64,000 nt of DNA from Berkiella_A sp964633725 (GTDB taxonomy: Bacteria; Pseudomonadota; Gammaproteobacteria; Berkiellales; Berkiellaceae), in assembly GCA_964633725.1 (NCBI GenBank), contig CAZWHY010000011.1, positions 1-64,000 on the forward strand, written 5' to 3'. Positions 8,737 to 19,243 of this stretch are shown here, in pieces. Each line of letters begins with the position of its first letter. Positions within the stretch are counted from its first letter, which is position 1. The notes beneath the pieces are model-generated. The model saw only the letters and a list, made by a program, of their open reading frames with translations. It searched no databases and had not been told where the DNA came from. The translations under genes and the position numbers were made by a program.

Positions 8737-8848
8737 ACTAAGAATATTTTCAGATCAATTAAATCTCGCTATCCTTGATAGTATTCATTAGTTAAGTTAC
8801 TATCTACAACTTTTTCTAATTAAGATTTTAGCGGTAGGTTTAGGTTAC

Positions 8849-11350
8849 ATGTCTGACAAATTAATTCAAGCGCTTACACATCAACAATACGATTGGGTTG
8901 CAAGCATACTAGCGAGTGGCAAATTTACAGTTTCATCTACGGATGCTCAGGGTAGAACAGCAATGCATTTGGCTGCGACAGCAGGTTATTCAGATATGTT
9001 GATCCGACTTTATAAGTTAGGTTTTGATGCGCAAATAAGAGCTCAGAATGGGCAAAGTCCTTTACATGATGCTGTTCATGCTGAACAAATGGAATGTATA
9101 GATTCTTTGCTATCACTAGATGTGGATGTTAATGCTGTCAATAATGATAACCAAACAGCTTTGCACTTATCAGTAGTGCAAAATACCCAGGCCAGCATTC
9201 AGATTACAAAACGATTATTAGAGTGTGCAGCAGAGGTGAATGCGACTGATATAAAGGTGCAAACGCCCCTGCATCGAGCGGTTCAAGCGAATGCATATTC
9301 ACAAGTGAGATTGTTAGTACAGGCTAAGGCAAATATTAATGCAAGTGATAATATGCATCACGTGCCTGCTCATTATGCCGTAGGATTAGAATTTTCCCGT
9401 CTTAAATCATTTTTAGAAAAGCTATATGAGTATGACAATGCTTCTGATACAGATTCAGAAGATGAAGATGACTATTATTTTTCAGAAAAACATTATCAGC
9501 ATAATAATAATGATGAATGGCATTCCATAGGTACACAATCGATGCCTTTGAGTGCGGTGTTAAACCACGAAACGGTTCAATTCCAGGAAGAATGGATTTC
9601 ACCAAATGGGGATTGTGCTTTTATTGGGCTTGGAACGGATAGAGCATTATTAACATCCACTTTACGGTTAGGATGTGAAAATGAGATAGTTCGAAGACAG
9701 TTATGGACTGAAATTGCAGAAGCCATTCAAACTGATATTTATCAACCAAAAGGATTTGAGGCTGCATTATCTAGTTATTATAATAACCCACATCAAAACC
9801 CAAACCCTTTGGAACAATTCTGCCTGATAAAAACAGTTTATTTAGGGTATTTAGATCTGCTGAGCCATTCAGTTGATGGTATTTGGTTAGGGTGCCAATC
9901 AGCATTGGCGTATGCTTATCTCAAAAACATAACACTATATATTTGGGCAAAAAATGATGAGCAAATTTTAAGCTTACAACATGAACATATTGCCGAGGAG
10001 CCCACACAAGAAATCCATTTATTGCACACGGGTGGATTTACACACTTTAATTTATTGGTGAAGCAAGATGAAATGGCATTAACATTAGAAGCCATGAATG
10101 AGAAAATGCAATCGCTATCTCTCCAAGAGGGTGTGTTAAATGCGGAAAGAGATATGGGGATAGGTATAGCGCATTACCGTGGCGTACACTTTTATAAAGA
10201 ACATTTTTCGCGAGAAGAAAGAGCCAAAAGCAGAAAATTTCATATAGCACAAGATAAGGGTGAGATCGAACGTCAGGGCCTATATAGCGGCGCAACACAT
10301 GAAAAAGCAAAAGTTTCATTTAAATTGCCTAACATGAATAAACATGCTCTCCAGCAGAGAGGGAAAAAATTACAGCACGCAAGTAAATCTGTGGTAACTG
10401 CTATGTTGGATTTGAAAAAATTTAAAAATGTAAATTCATGCTTGGGAAGAAGCCTTGTTGTTAGTCGTGAGAAGTATTCCTCTAGATATATAGAGTATGT
10501 GCAAAGATATGTTAATTCTTATCAAACCTTAATGGGTGACATGGCATTGGCACCAAATCGTAAGGTGGATGGACGATCTTCTCAAAGAACAAGAGATAAG
10601 TGGACAGTATTAAAAGGATTGGGATTTACTAAGTTGCCATTTGTATCGACATCTGAGTCACCGCATTGGGGACTAGAGTATGCTACAGCAATGTTAAATT
10701 GGGATAAATCTGATACGCATCAACCTAGGGAGGGCGCTATAACAGTATTAGCTCCGAAGTATCAGGCCGATGGGCATTGTCAGTTTCCTTATCTTGGTAT
10801 TTTATATGTTTCACTACATTTAAGAAAAGATCTATCTAATGGATTATCAACCAGGATATTAGATTTATTTACTCAAGATAACATCGATATAAAATGTAGT
10901 TCACCTGGTGGTCATGTATCAGGGGGCTATGTAAAAGCCCGTGAGCGAGTTTTTATTGGGGGGATTGATGCAGATTATGTGAAACTATCGAGTGTTATTC
11001 GTGTTCCTAATTTCTATAAAGATTATCGTGATTTCATGCAGGCAAAATATGGTATGAGTAAAGAAATATACAATACATTCAAACGGAAATTAGCAAAATA
11101 TGGTTTCATGATGCCTGTATCAGCAAAAATGAGAAATGAAAAAGAATTTTTCCGAACAGAGCAAGAAATTATACAGTATGTTATTCAAGCCCAAGAGCAG
11201 CTGATTGAACAAAAAATTGTTCATATAGCGAATGAATTAGATTTAACACTAAGTTATATTGGTGTTGATGATAAGACCAATAACAGTTCGTTACCTGAAA
11301 TTAGTGAGTTTGTTGCTGCTCAAGATAAAAAATTAAAATCTCGTCGTTAA
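8849..11350 (+). CDS. Ankyrin-repeat protein with OTU-like protease core and possible ART-like C-terminus
   Basis: The 833-residue protein has about five ankyrin repeats (residues ~5-195; for example GRTAMHLAATAGYSDM), an acidic linker (~197-220), then an OTU-like segment. That segment has GDCAF with candidate nucleophile C256 preceded by D255, and a late GGFTHFNLLV with candidate base H399, as in OTU deubiquitinases. The C-terminal third contains FVSTSE (STS at 600-602) and ARERVFIGG (E699), an order that recalls ADP-ribosyltransferases; this part is speculative. No signal peptide. Legionellales effectors often combine ankyrin repeats with ubiquitin-editing domains, so a translocated effector acting on host ubiquitin is likely. 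The start has only a weak ribosome site (GCGGTAGG). Confidence 0.68.
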   Translation: MSDKLIQALTHQQYDWVASILASGKFTVSSTDAQGRTAMHLAATAGYSDMLIRLYKLGFDAQIRAQNGQSPLHDAVHAEQMECIDSLLSLDVDVNAVNNDNQTALHLSVVQNTQASIQITKRLLECAAEVNATDIKVQTPLHRAVQANAYSQVRLLVQAKANINASDNMHHVPAHYAVGLEFSRLKSFLEKLYEYDNASDTDSEDEDDYYFSEKHYQHNNNDEWHSIGTQSMPLSAVLNHETVQFQEEWISPNGDCAFIGLGTDRALLTSTLRLGCENEIVRRQLWTEIAEAIQTDIYQPKGFEAALSSYYNNPHQNPNPLEQFCLIKTVYLGYLDLLSHSVDGIWLGCQSALAYAYLKNITLYIWAKNDEQILSLQHEHIAEEPTQEIHLLHTGGFTHFNLLVKQDEMALTLEAMNEKMQSLSLQEGVLNAERDMGIGIAHYRGVHFYKEHFSREERAKSRKFHIAQDKGEIERQGLYSGATHEKAKVSFKLPNMNKHALQQRGKKLQHASKSVVTAMLDLKKFKNVNSCLGRSLVVSREKYSSRYIEYVQRYVNSYQTLMGDMALAPNRKVDGRSSQRTRDKWTVLKGLGFTKLPFVSTSESPHWGLEYATAMLNWDKSDTHQPREGAITVLAPKYQADGHCQFPYLGILYVSLHLRKDLSNGLSTRILDLFTQDNIDIKCSSPGGHVSGGYVKARERVFIGGIDADYVKLSSVIRVPNFYKDYRDFMQAKYGMSKEIYNTFKRKLAKYGFMMPVSAKMRNEKEFFRTEQEIIQYVIQAQEQLIEQKIVHIANELDLTLSYIGVDDKTNNSSLPEISEFVAAQDKKLKSRR

Positions 11351-11509
11351 TATTCAGTAGGGAGCAGTGGGATATCCTGCTGCAACATCGCACAGTAGTT
11401 ATTCTTCCAACCATTTCCTTGCACATACGCTTATTGCACCTACACTTAACGACATAACTCAGATTATCTCTGATATGTTCGGAGAATGCGTATAAATTAG
11501 GAATAAGCG

Positions 11510-13468
11510 GTGCCAGGACTGAAATTATCACAATATAAAATCTATGGAATCGGCTTAGTGACGACTGTTGTCCCGATATACAGTGGTGTGTTGATTAGCC
11601 AAATCCATCAGCAAATAGTGCCGAGTTGGGCTTTGTTTTTTAGTGGTGTTGTGGCTGCTGCGACGGCAGGGTGTACGTTAAGCTTAATCCGTTATATCAA
11701 AAAATCATTGTCACTAGATGATTTTTCAGCAATGATTGATACGCTGTCCACACCACTATTAATAGCCGATCGGCAGCATCAGTTGAAACATTGTAATACA
11801 GCTGCGCAAAAGATTGATGTTTTCCAAGAGGCTGATGATACAAGTAGTATTGTTGATTTGTTTCACCAGGCTATTTCATCTGAATTACACTCAGACAAAG
11901 ACTCTGAGCTGAGTGCACATTTACTAGATAAGCTGGTTGCGCCTTTGCATTTGAACTGTAAGTTTCAAGGCAAAGAGTATCGCGTCCTGTTTAAACCCAT
12001 CATGATACGTAACATCCGTATGGGGACGGTGGTGGAATTTCAAGATGTTTCAGTGGAATATACAGTATCATTGCCTAATCAGCCTATAGAAAACATACAA
12101 GCGATACCACAGTTGCCAGTGGAACATCTTGTGGCGAATATGCAAAACGCCATGATTGTGGTTGATGAAGATTTGATAATACAGCATTTAAATTCGAGTA
12201 TGGCTGGATTATTAAAGCTCACAGAGGATATGAATGATCAAGATTTGTCTGCTGCTTTTGAAGGACAGACAGAACAATTAAAAGCATTCTTTGAACAAGC
12301 ACTTAAATTTCAAGAAAAAACAGACTTTTTACAAGATGGTTCGACAACAGTAGATTGGACGGTGACACCTCTTATCGTAGACAATCAATTCAAAGGGTAT
12401 ATTATTGAAGCACACAGCCCCGCCAAACAAGAAGTGGAGGGGCTAAAAAATAGCCTTTTAGAATTGGGGCATCGTGCTGACACTTGTGAAAAAGAAATTG
12501 CACATTTTGTTAATTTATTAGGTCATATTGATTTATATCATAATAATGAAAATCCTGTTGTGTTAGATTTGAAAAATTATAAACATCCACTCTTAAGAAA
12601 AGGTATAAAATCCGTTAGGCGTTTGGCTGATGTCGTACAGCAATCAAGCAAAGAAGTCAGCACAATGCGTGCGCATATAACACAACAACATATTGAACCG
12701 CAGGCTACATCCAATCAATTTAGTGTATTAAGTCAAGCGCTACTAAGAAATCTGGAAGAATTAAAACGCGACTACTGCGCGTTGAAAAACCATCAGGCGG
12801 AGCATAGCCGTATTGTCAATGAGCATAAGGGTATTACACAAAATTTGAATCAAGTCACCGAGCATGGTTACTTGTTAACGCAAGAGTGTAGAGGAAAAGT
12901 TTTATCTGGCTTTGAAACCGTGACTTTAATCGTGCAAAGTATGCAGCAATTTGAAAATCAGCTGTCCGCGATGCTTCAAATTTTAGATGATACTCAAAAT
13001 AAAATCAAAAAAACAGGCATGGGACAAGACGTGTCGACAACACTAGAGCTATTTATACAATCACTCACAGATCAAATTCGACAAGCCAATATCCATTGCA
13101 AGAAAAACAAATCACGACTTAATATTCTCATTCCTAGTTATACCAGCCACCATTTACAAATGGGGCAGTTGAAAACACAATGGCAAAATAGCCTGAAATT
13201 AATTCAAACGCAGGAAAGTACACTATCAGAATGGCGTGGTTATCAGAAACAAGAAAATCTTTATCAATCACAGCTGGAAGTACGATTAGAAGAGTTGCAT
13301 ATACTATCTGAAAAAGTTTTACAAAAAAGCATGCACTTTGAAAATAAAGATTATCAAAATGGTAATTTGGTAAGCAATGTGACATCAGGCTTAGTGCAAT
13401 TTGACGATATGATTCTCAAAAGTGGTGTACCTCAAGTTGATATTGATTTCATATCCGAAAAATCTTAA
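11510..13468 (+). CDS. Membrane PAS-domain coiled-coil protein
   Basis: The gene starts at GTG 11510 with AGGA eight bases upstream (652 residues). Two hydrophobic segments (about residues 11-30 and 37-60) form a membrane hairpin. They are followed by two PAS-like domains (from about residue 75, TPLLIADRQHQLKHCN, and about 213, AMIVVDEDLIIQHLNS), then ~350 residues of heptad-rich helix. The plan resembles transmembrane chemoreceptors or PAS sensors, but I see no conserved MCP hairpin tip, no histidine kinase, and no GGDEF or EAL motif. It may be a degenerate chemoreceptor-like sensor or a structural sensor with an unknown partner. Confidence 0.55.
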   Translation: MPGLKLSQYKIYGIGLVTTVVPIYSGVLISQIHQQIVPSWALFFSGVVAAATAGCTLSLIRYIKKSLSLDDFSAMIDTLSTPLLIADRQHQLKHCNTAAQKIDVFQEADDTSSIVDLFHQAISSELHSDKDSELSAHLLDKLVAPLHLNCKFQGKEYRVLFKPIMIRNIRMGTVVEFQDVSVEYTVSLPNQPIENIQAIPQLPVEHLVANMQNAMIVVDEDLIIQHLNSSMAGLLKLTEDMNDQDLSAAFEGQTEQLKAFFEQALKFQEKTDFLQDGSTTVDWTVTPLIVDNQFKGYIIEAHSPAKQEVEGLKNSLLELGHRADTCEKEIAHFVNLLGHIDLYHNNENPVVLDLKNYKHPLLRKGIKSVRRLADVVQQSSKEVSTMRAHITQQHIEPQATSNQFSVLSQALLRNLEELKRDYCALKNHQAEHSRIVNEHKGITQNLNQVTEHGYLLTQECRGKVLSGFETVTLIVQSMQQFENQLSAMLQILDDTQNKIKKTGMGQDVSTTLELFIQSLTDQIRQANIHCKKNKSRLNILIPSYTSHHLQMGQLKTQWQNSLKLIQTQESTLSEWRGYQKQENLYQSQLEVRLEELHILSEKVLQKSMHFENKDYQNGNLVSNVTSGLVQFDDMILKSGVPQVDIDFISEKS

Positions 13469-13553
13469 ATTGAATGGTTAAGAATAAGCGTGAAATAGCG
13501 CCCCTAATACCCGTATACTGAATTATTTTATGTCTGTTCTTAGTCTTTCATCC

Positions 13554-14108
13554 TTAGTCATCAATACTCAGGGTTAATTGATTACCTTTTTGGGTGAAGG
13601 TTACATGTTTTAATGCACTCATGCCCAGTAATATCTCGGGGCCTGTCATACTAGGATTAATGCTCGCTCGGACATTATTAATTTTAATATGCCCTATTGT
13701 GATGCTATCGAGTTTTGTATGGTATATGTCTATTTGGCCACCTGCGGTATTCGCGCGAGCGATGGCGCCTTTTTTAAGTTTGAATTTTTCGGCTAATGCC
13801 CCAGGGATGACAACGTCGCTGGCACCTGTATCTATCAAAAAAATAACCGGATGTTCGTTGATTTTTCCTTTGGCCAAATAATGATTAAAACGGTTGCGGT
13901 TAATCACTGTTTTTTGGATGCCTGATAGTGTGACTATTTTTTGATCAACATAGTTTGGATTTAGTGATTTAACCAACCATTTGTCAAATAGCAGGATAAG
14001 TACAATGAGAATAACAATCCAAGCCAAAATCCCCATCCAATGACCATAGGTTTTTAGCTGTTTACTTGTAGCTTGATCTAGATTATTGGGCGGCTTTTCA
14101 GTGGGCAT
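13554..14108 (-). CDS. Membrane-anchored retropepsin-like aspartic protease
   Basis: The 184-residue product has one N-terminal membrane span (about residues 25-42) and a clan AA aspartic protease domain. The domain has the catalytic triplet D93-T94-G95 in FLIDTGASDV and a downstream hydrophobic-hydrophobic-G segment (ILLGMSAL), as in the TIGR02281 family of single-lobe bacterial proteases that work as dimers. The active domain probably faces the periplasm. The gene is divergent from ampD. Substrates are unknown. Confidence 0.8.
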   Translation of the reverse strand: MPTEKPPNNLDQATSKQLKTYGHWMGILAWIVILIVLILLFDKWLVKSLNPNYVDQKIVTLSGIQKTVINRNRFNHYLAKGKINEHPVIFLIDTGASDVVIPGALAEKFKLKKGAIARANTAGGQIDIYHTKLDSITIGHIKINNVRASINPSMTGPEILLGMSALKHVTFTQKGNQLTLSIDD

Positions 14109-14269
14109 AATATTTTGTGCATTAATATTTAGTGTCTAAAAGTATAATATAATTTAGATAACTATAATATTTATTGTCGAAATTAACGTAGGTGTTCTGA
14201 ATAATTTTTATTTAAGTCGCCAAATTTGCTATCAAATTGATTTTGGGGAGACTTTATATACGTTAAATT

Positions 14270-14278
14270 TGTTATAAT
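14270..14278 (+). promoter_or_regulatory. Extended -10 promoter upstream of ampD
   Basis: TGTTATAAT gives a consensus -10 (14273-14278) with an upstream TG at the right distance. No good -35 is visible, as is common for extended -10 promoters. Transcription would start about 35 bases before the ampD ATG and may continue into aceE. Confidence 0.5.
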
Positions 14279-14320
14279 TCCGATAGCACTATTTATAATG
14301 ATATCTAACATAAATAAAAT

Positions 14321-14875
14321 ATGCATGTAAATAAAAAAACGGGGCTTATCTCCTCTATAGAATATTATGATTCACCTAACAAAGATGAGCGGCCTGAAAA
14401 AGAGCCCAGTCTTTTGGTTATACACGGCATTAGTTTACCACCAGGGCGCTTCCATGGCAGTGATATTAAAGATTTCTTCCTGAATGAGTTAGATGACTCC
14501 AAGCATGACTTTTATCAGACTATTTCTGATTTAAAAGTCTCTAGCCATTTGGTGATTCGAAGGGACGGGGTTGTTTGGCAATTTGTGCCTTTTCATCAAC
14601 GCGCTTGGCATGCCGGTGATTCACAATTTGATGGAAGGGAAAAATGCAACGATTTTTCGATAGGCATCGAGCTGGAAGGGATGGATACGGTTCCCTATAG
14701 TCAGGAACAATATCAGTCTTTAAGTGCTTGTACGCTTGCCATAATGCAAACATATTCTGATATCACCCTGGATAGAATTGTTGGGCATGAACACATAGCG
14801 CCTGGGCGTAAGACCGACCCTGGCCCTGCATTTGATTGGGAATATTATTATTCTCAAATACAAAAACATAAATAA
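14321..14875 (+). CDS. ampD: 1,6-anhydro-N-acetylmuramyl-L-alanine amidase AmpD
   Basis: The 184-residue cytoplasmic zinc amidase removes the stem peptide from anhydro-muropeptides during cell-wall recycling, and in some bacteria its loss derepresses beta-lactamase. Zinc ligands are visible: H35 in VIHGISLPPG, H156 in GHEHIAPGRKTDPG and D166. FSIGIELEG is also a family hallmark. Length matches E. coli AmpD (183). The gene precedes aceE by about 36 bases on the same strand, so it may be cotranscribed with the pyruvate dehydrogenase genes. Confidence 0.93.
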   Translation: MHVNKKTGLISSIEYYDSPNKDERPEKEPSLLVIHGISLPPGRFHGSDIKDFFLNELDDSKHDFYQTISDLKVSSHLVIRRDGVVWQFVPFHQRAWHAGDSQFDGREKCNDFSIGIELEGMDTVPYSQEQYQSLSACTLAIMQTYSDITLDRIVGHEHIAPGRKTDPGPAFDWEYYYSQIQKHK

Positions 14876-14911
14876 ATTTAATTGACACGAATAAAATAGT
14901 TGGGAGTGAGT

Positions 14912-17572
14912 ATGCAACAACCGCCAAATGATCTTGATCCACTAGAAACACAGGAGTGGTTGGATGCATTGGATTCTGTTGTCAAAAGCAGTGGTACAAC
15001 AAGAGCGCAATATCTTTTAGACAAGCTTAGTTACCATGCCAGTTTACAAGGTTGTGAATCACCACAACATCAGAATACACCTTATTGTAATACCATTCCT
15101 GCAAAGGATGAGCCTAGTGTTCCAGGGGATTATGAGTCTGAGCAAAGTGTTCGGGCGCTTATTCGCTGGAATGCTATGGCGATGGTGGTGCGTGCTCAGC
15201 AAGTCGATAGCAGTTTAGGCGGGCATATCGGTACCTTTGCCTCATCTGCCACTTTGTATGATGTTGGTTTCAATCATTTTTGGCGTGGCCCGGATGCGCC
15301 GGCCGGTAGTGATTTGATTTATGTTCAGGGGCACGCCTCACCAGGGATATATGCGCGTTCTTACTTGACGGGACAAATTTCAGAAGATCAGCTTGTGCAT
15401 TTTAGACGTGAAACCGATGGTAAAGGCTTATCCTCTTATCCGCATCCATGGTTAATGCCCAATTATTGGCAGTTTCCGACGGTGTCTATGGGCTTAGGTC
15501 CCATTCAAGCGATGTTTCAAGCGCGTTTCATGCGTTATTTAGAAGATAGAGGCTTTTCTGAAAAATCAGACAGAAAAGTCTGGTGTTTTTGTGGTGATGG
15601 TGAAATGGATGAGCCTGAATCATTAGGGGGCTTATCGCTTGCCGGGCGAGAACGCTTAGATAATTTAGTATTTGTGGTGAACTGTAACTTACAAAGACTA
15701 GATGGCCCTGTTCGGGGCAACAGCAAAATCGTCCAGGAATTAGAGACGGTTTTCAGAGGCGCTAATTGGAATGTGATCAAAGTGCTCTGGGGGAGTGAAT
15801 GGGATCCACTTTTTGCAGCGGATAGAGAGGGTATCTTACTCAAGCGTATGGAAGAAGTGGTGGATGGCGATTATCAGAACTATAAGGCCAAAGGGGGCGC
15901 TTATACGCGTGAACATTTCTTTGGTAAGTACCCAGCGTTATTAAAGTTAGTCGAACATTTGAGTGATGATGATATATTCCGCTTAAGTCGAGGTGGGCAC
16001 GATCCGGCTAAGATTTTTGCGGCTTATAAAGCGGCCTCCAACCACAAAGGTCAGCCTACTGTGATTTTAGCCAAAACAGTGAAAGGCTATGGCTTAGGTG
16101 CAGCAGGTGAAGCACAAAATATTGCACATAACGTCAAAAAAATCAGTGTAGAAGATTTGAAAATTTTCCGTGATAGATTTTTGTTGCCTATTTCAGATGA
16201 AGAAATTAGCGACGTGCCTTTTTATCACCCAGGAGACGACAATCCTGCAATTCGTTATATGAAAGCGCGACGTGAATCATTAGGCGGGTATTTACCTTAT
16301 CGGCGTGAAAAAGCGGATGAGACTTTAACCATGCCGACATTAGAGGCTTTCGCCTCTCAACTCAAGAGTACGGGTGATAGGAAAATATCAACCACGATGT
16401 CTTTTGTACGCATACTGTCTAGTCTGGTCAAAGACAAAAGCATTGGTAGACGCATTGTGCCGATTGTGCCCGATGAAGCTAGAACTTTTGGTATGGAAGG
16501 ATTATTTAGGCAAATTGGTATTTACTCTAGTGTGGGGCAAAAATATCGCCCTGTAGATGCCGATCAAGTAATGTATTACAAAGAAGCCAAAGATGGTCAA
16601 ATATTAGAGGAAGGCCTTAACGAGGCGGGCTCTTTTTGTTCTTGGATTGCGGCGGCAACGTCTTATAGTACGCATAATCGTATTATGATTCCATTCTACA
16701 TATATTACTCTATGTTTGGTTTTCAGCGTATTGGTGATTTGGCTTGGGCGGGGGGAGACTCTAGAGCCAAAGGTTTCCTATTGGGGGCGACATCGGGTAG
16801 AACTACGCTCAATGGTGAAGGTTTACAACACCAAGATGGTCACAGCCATGTTTTGGCCAGTACAATTCCTAATTGTATTTGTTACGATCCAACATTTGCG
16901 TATGAGTTGGCGGTTATTATACAAAATGGCCTACAAAGAATGTATGTAGATGATGAAAGCATTTATTTTTATATTACTTTAATGAACGAAAATTATGCCC
17001 ATCCTGAAATGCCCAAAGGATCTGAGCAAGGCATCCTCAAGGGGATGTATTTACTAAATCAAGTTAAAAAACCTGCCAAATTACATGTGCAACTGATGGG
17101 CTCGGGTTCTATTTTATTAGAGGTACAAGCGGCGGTAAAATTACTAGAAGAATATAATGTCAGTGCGGATGTTTGGAGTATGACCAGCTTTAATGAATTA
17201 CGCAAAGAAGCATTAGAAATACAGCGTTGGAATCAGCTCAATCCTGAGAAAAAATCTAAATCTAGTTATTTAGAACAACAGCTAGATAGCGTGACGGTTC
17301 CAATCATTGCTGCGACCGATCATATGAAATCCTATGCGGATAGTATTCGTGGTTTTATAAAGCAAGATTATTATGTTTTGGGTACAGATGGTTTTGGGCG
17401 AAGTGATACACGAGAAAGGCTGCGTCGTCATTTTGAAGTGGATAGTTATCATATTGCTTTTACCGCATTGGTTGCTTTGTTTAACCAAGGTAAAGTAGAT
17501 AAAGCCGTTATCACCAAAGCGCGAAAAGCGTTTAAAATTGAATCAGACAAAAAAGACCCTAGGTTTTTGTAA
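14912..17572 (+). CDS. aceE: Pyruvate dehydrogenase E1 component
   Basis: The 886-residue homodimeric thiamine-diphosphate enzyme decarboxylates pyruvate and transfers the acetyl group to the E2 lipoyl arm. I choose the ATG at 14912 because GGGAG lies five bases upstream; a TTG at 14900 would add four residues. GDGEMDEPES followed by NCNLQRLDGPVRG is the thiamine-binding motif, and the length equals E. coli AceE (887). It is the first of three genes (aceE-aceF-lpd) with gaps of about 20 bases, so one operon. No PdhR-type regulator gene is adjacent. Confidence 0.96.
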   Translation: MQQPPNDLDPLETQEWLDALDSVVKSSGTTRAQYLLDKLSYHASLQGCESPQHQNTPYCNTIPAKDEPSVPGDYESEQSVRALIRWNAMAMVVRAQQVDSSLGGHIGTFASSATLYDVGFNHFWRGPDAPAGSDLIYVQGHASPGIYARSYLTGQISEDQLVHFRRETDGKGLSSYPHPWLMPNYWQFPTVSMGLGPIQAMFQARFMRYLEDRGFSEKSDRKVWCFCGDGEMDEPESLGGLSLAGRERLDNLVFVVNCNLQRLDGPVRGNSKIVQELETVFRGANWNVIKVLWGSEWDPLFAADREGILLKRMEEVVDGDYQNYKAKGGAYTREHFFGKYPALLKLVEHLSDDDIFRLSRGGHDPAKIFAAYKAASNHKGQPTVILAKTVKGYGLGAAGEAQNIAHNVKKISVEDLKIFRDRFLLPISDEEISDVPFYHPGDDNPAIRYMKARRESLGGYLPYRREKADETLTMPTLEAFASQLKSTGDRKISTTMSFVRILSSLVKDKSIGRRIVPIVPDEARTFGMEGLFRQIGIYSSVGQKYRPVDADQVMYYKEAKDGQILEEGLNEAGSFCSWIAAATSYSTHNRIMIPFYIYYSMFGFQRIGDLAWAGGDSRAKGFLLGATSGRTTLNGEGLQHQDGHSHVLASTIPNCICYDPTFAYELAVIIQNGLQRMYVDDESIYFYITLMNENYAHPEMPKGSEQGILKGMYLLNQVKKPAKLHVQLMGSGSILLEVQAAVKLLEEYNVSADVWSMTSFNELRKEALEIQRWNQLNPEKKSKSSYLEQQLDSVTVPIIAATDHMKSYADSIRGFIKQDYYVLGTDGFGRSDTRERLRRHFEVDSYHIAFTALVALFNQGKVDKAVITKARKAFKIESDKKDPRFL

Positions 17573-17590
17573 AGTATTGGGAGAATTACC

Positions 17591-19225
17591 TTGAGTGCCA
17601 TAGAAGTTGTAAAAGTGCCAAACATCGGAGATGTGGGCGCTGTTGAAATTATTGACGTGCTGGTCAAACCGGGTGATACGATCTCTTTGGAAGATCCTTT
17701 GATCACTTTGGAAACAGACAAAGCGGCAATGGATGTGCCAAGCCCAATCGCTGGTGTCATAGAATCTTTGGCAGTCAAAGAAGGTGATAAAGTCTCAGAA
17801 GGGGATATTATCTTAAAGATAATATCCCAGGCGCTGGTAAAGGATGCAAAACCACAGACAGAAGAACAGGCTAAAACACCTGAACCGCAGCAAGCAGTTA
17901 CTAAAGTCGAGAGCGTCGTACCTATAAATGCGGTGAAAGCGGTGGAGACGAGCGAAGATATTTATTTACCCACGTCAGATGATTTTAAGGATGTGACGAT
18001 AATAGAAATCTTGGTGGCTGTGGGCGATACCATAGAAAAAGAACAATCAATTATTGCGGTTGAGAGCGAAAAAGCCAGTTTGGAATTACCAAGCTCGCAC
18101 GCTGGTGTGGTTGAGGCACTTTATGTTGAGCTTGGCCAAAAAGGAAACCCTGGCGATAAAGTTCTTAAAATGCGAGTACAACAAGACCAAGGTGCTATTT
18201 TACCCCCTATAAACAAAAGCGAAGCTGCCACTCAATCAACTGTGGCGCCTACACCTGCTATAGCCGCACCAGCGCCTGTTGCTTCTCATCAATCATCTTC
18301 ATCAGGTGGTGGTCATGCAGGGCCTGCGACGCGTAAATTTGCACGTGCATTAGGCGTGGATTTAACCAAAGTATCCGGTAGCGGGCATAAAGGTCGTGTC
18401 ACGACATATGATGTTGAGCAATATGTAAAATCTCAAATCAAAGCGATTGAGAGTGGCCATGTTTTAGGCCAACCTGCAGCAGATGTCAGAGGGCTGCCAG
18501 AGCTTCCGACCATAGATTTTAATAAGTTTGGTGACACAGAAACCAAGCCGATGAGTCGTATCAAAAAACTCACTGCACGCAATATGTTTAGAAATTGGGT
18601 GAATATTCCGCATGTCACACAATTTGACGAAGCAGATATTACAGAGCTAGAAGTTTTTAGAAAAGAAAACAAGCAAGCCGCTATGGATAATGGCATACCG
18701 TTAACGCCTGTTAGTTTTATTGTAAAAGCGGTGGCTTCGGCATTAAAAGCATTTCCGCAATTTAATGCGTCTTTGGCACCTTCGGGCGAAGATGTTATTT
18801 ACAAAAAATATTATCATATTGGCGTGGCAGTCGATACACCCAATGGGTTATTGGTGCCAGTCATCAAGAACGTGGATAGCAAAGGCTTATTTGAAATTGC
18901 CAAAGAGCTGGCGGAGCTAAGTACCAAAGCTAAAAAAGGGACGCTAAAATCTGCTGATTTACAAGGCAACAATTTTACGATTTCTAGTTTGGGTAATATG
19001 GGCGGCACACAATTTACCCCTATTATTAATGCACCAGACGTGGCTATTTTGGGTGTGTCTAAGCTGCAAATCAAACCGAAATTTATAAACGAAGTATTTG
19101 TACCCAGAAAAATGCTGCCATTAGCGGTATCTTATGATCATCGAGTGATTGATGGGGTGGAAGGCGCTAAGTTTATGCAGCATATTTGTGCTAGATTACA
19201 AGATATTAGGAAATTACTACTATAG
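17591..19225 (+). CDS. aceF: Dihydrolipoamide acetyltransferase (pyruvate dehydrogenase E2)
   Basis: The 544-residue core subunit starts at TTG 17591 with GGGAG about ten bases upstream. It has two lipoyl domains (K44 in ETDKAAMD and K161 in ESEKASLE), an Ala/Pro/Ser-rich linker, a peripheral-subunit binding domain (ATRKFARALGVDLTKVSGSG) and a C-terminal catalytic domain with the conserved SYDHRVIDG. E. coli has three lipoyl domains; two is common in other gammaproteobacteria. The rare TTG start may set a lower expression level relative to E1. Confidence 0.95.
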   Translation: MSAIEVVKVPNIGDVGAVEIIDVLVKPGDTISLEDPLITLETDKAAMDVPSPIAGVIESLAVKEGDKVSEGDIILKIISQALVKDAKPQTEEQAKTPEPQQAVTKVESVVPINAVKAVETSEDIYLPTSDDFKDVTIIEILVAVGDTIEKEQSIIAVESEKASLELPSSHAGVVEALYVELGQKGNPGDKVLKMRVQQDQGAILPPINKSEAATQSTVAPTPAIAAPAPVASHQSSSSGGGHAGPATRKFARALGVDLTKVSGSGHKGRVTTYDVEQYVKSQIKAIESGHVLGQPAADVRGLPELPTIDFNKFGDTETKPMSRIKKLTARNMFRNWVNIPHVTQFDEADITELEVFRKENKQAAMDNGIPLTPVSFIVKAVASALKAFPQFNASLAPSGEDVIYKKYYHIGVAVDTPNGLLVPVIKNVDSKGLFEIAKELAELSTKAKKGTLKSADLQGNNFTISSLGNMGGTQFTPIINAPDVAILGVSKLQIKPKFINEVFVPRKMLPLAVSYDHRVIDGVEGAKFMQHICARLQDIRKLLL

Positions 19226-19243
19226 GATTTTTAAGGGGATATT

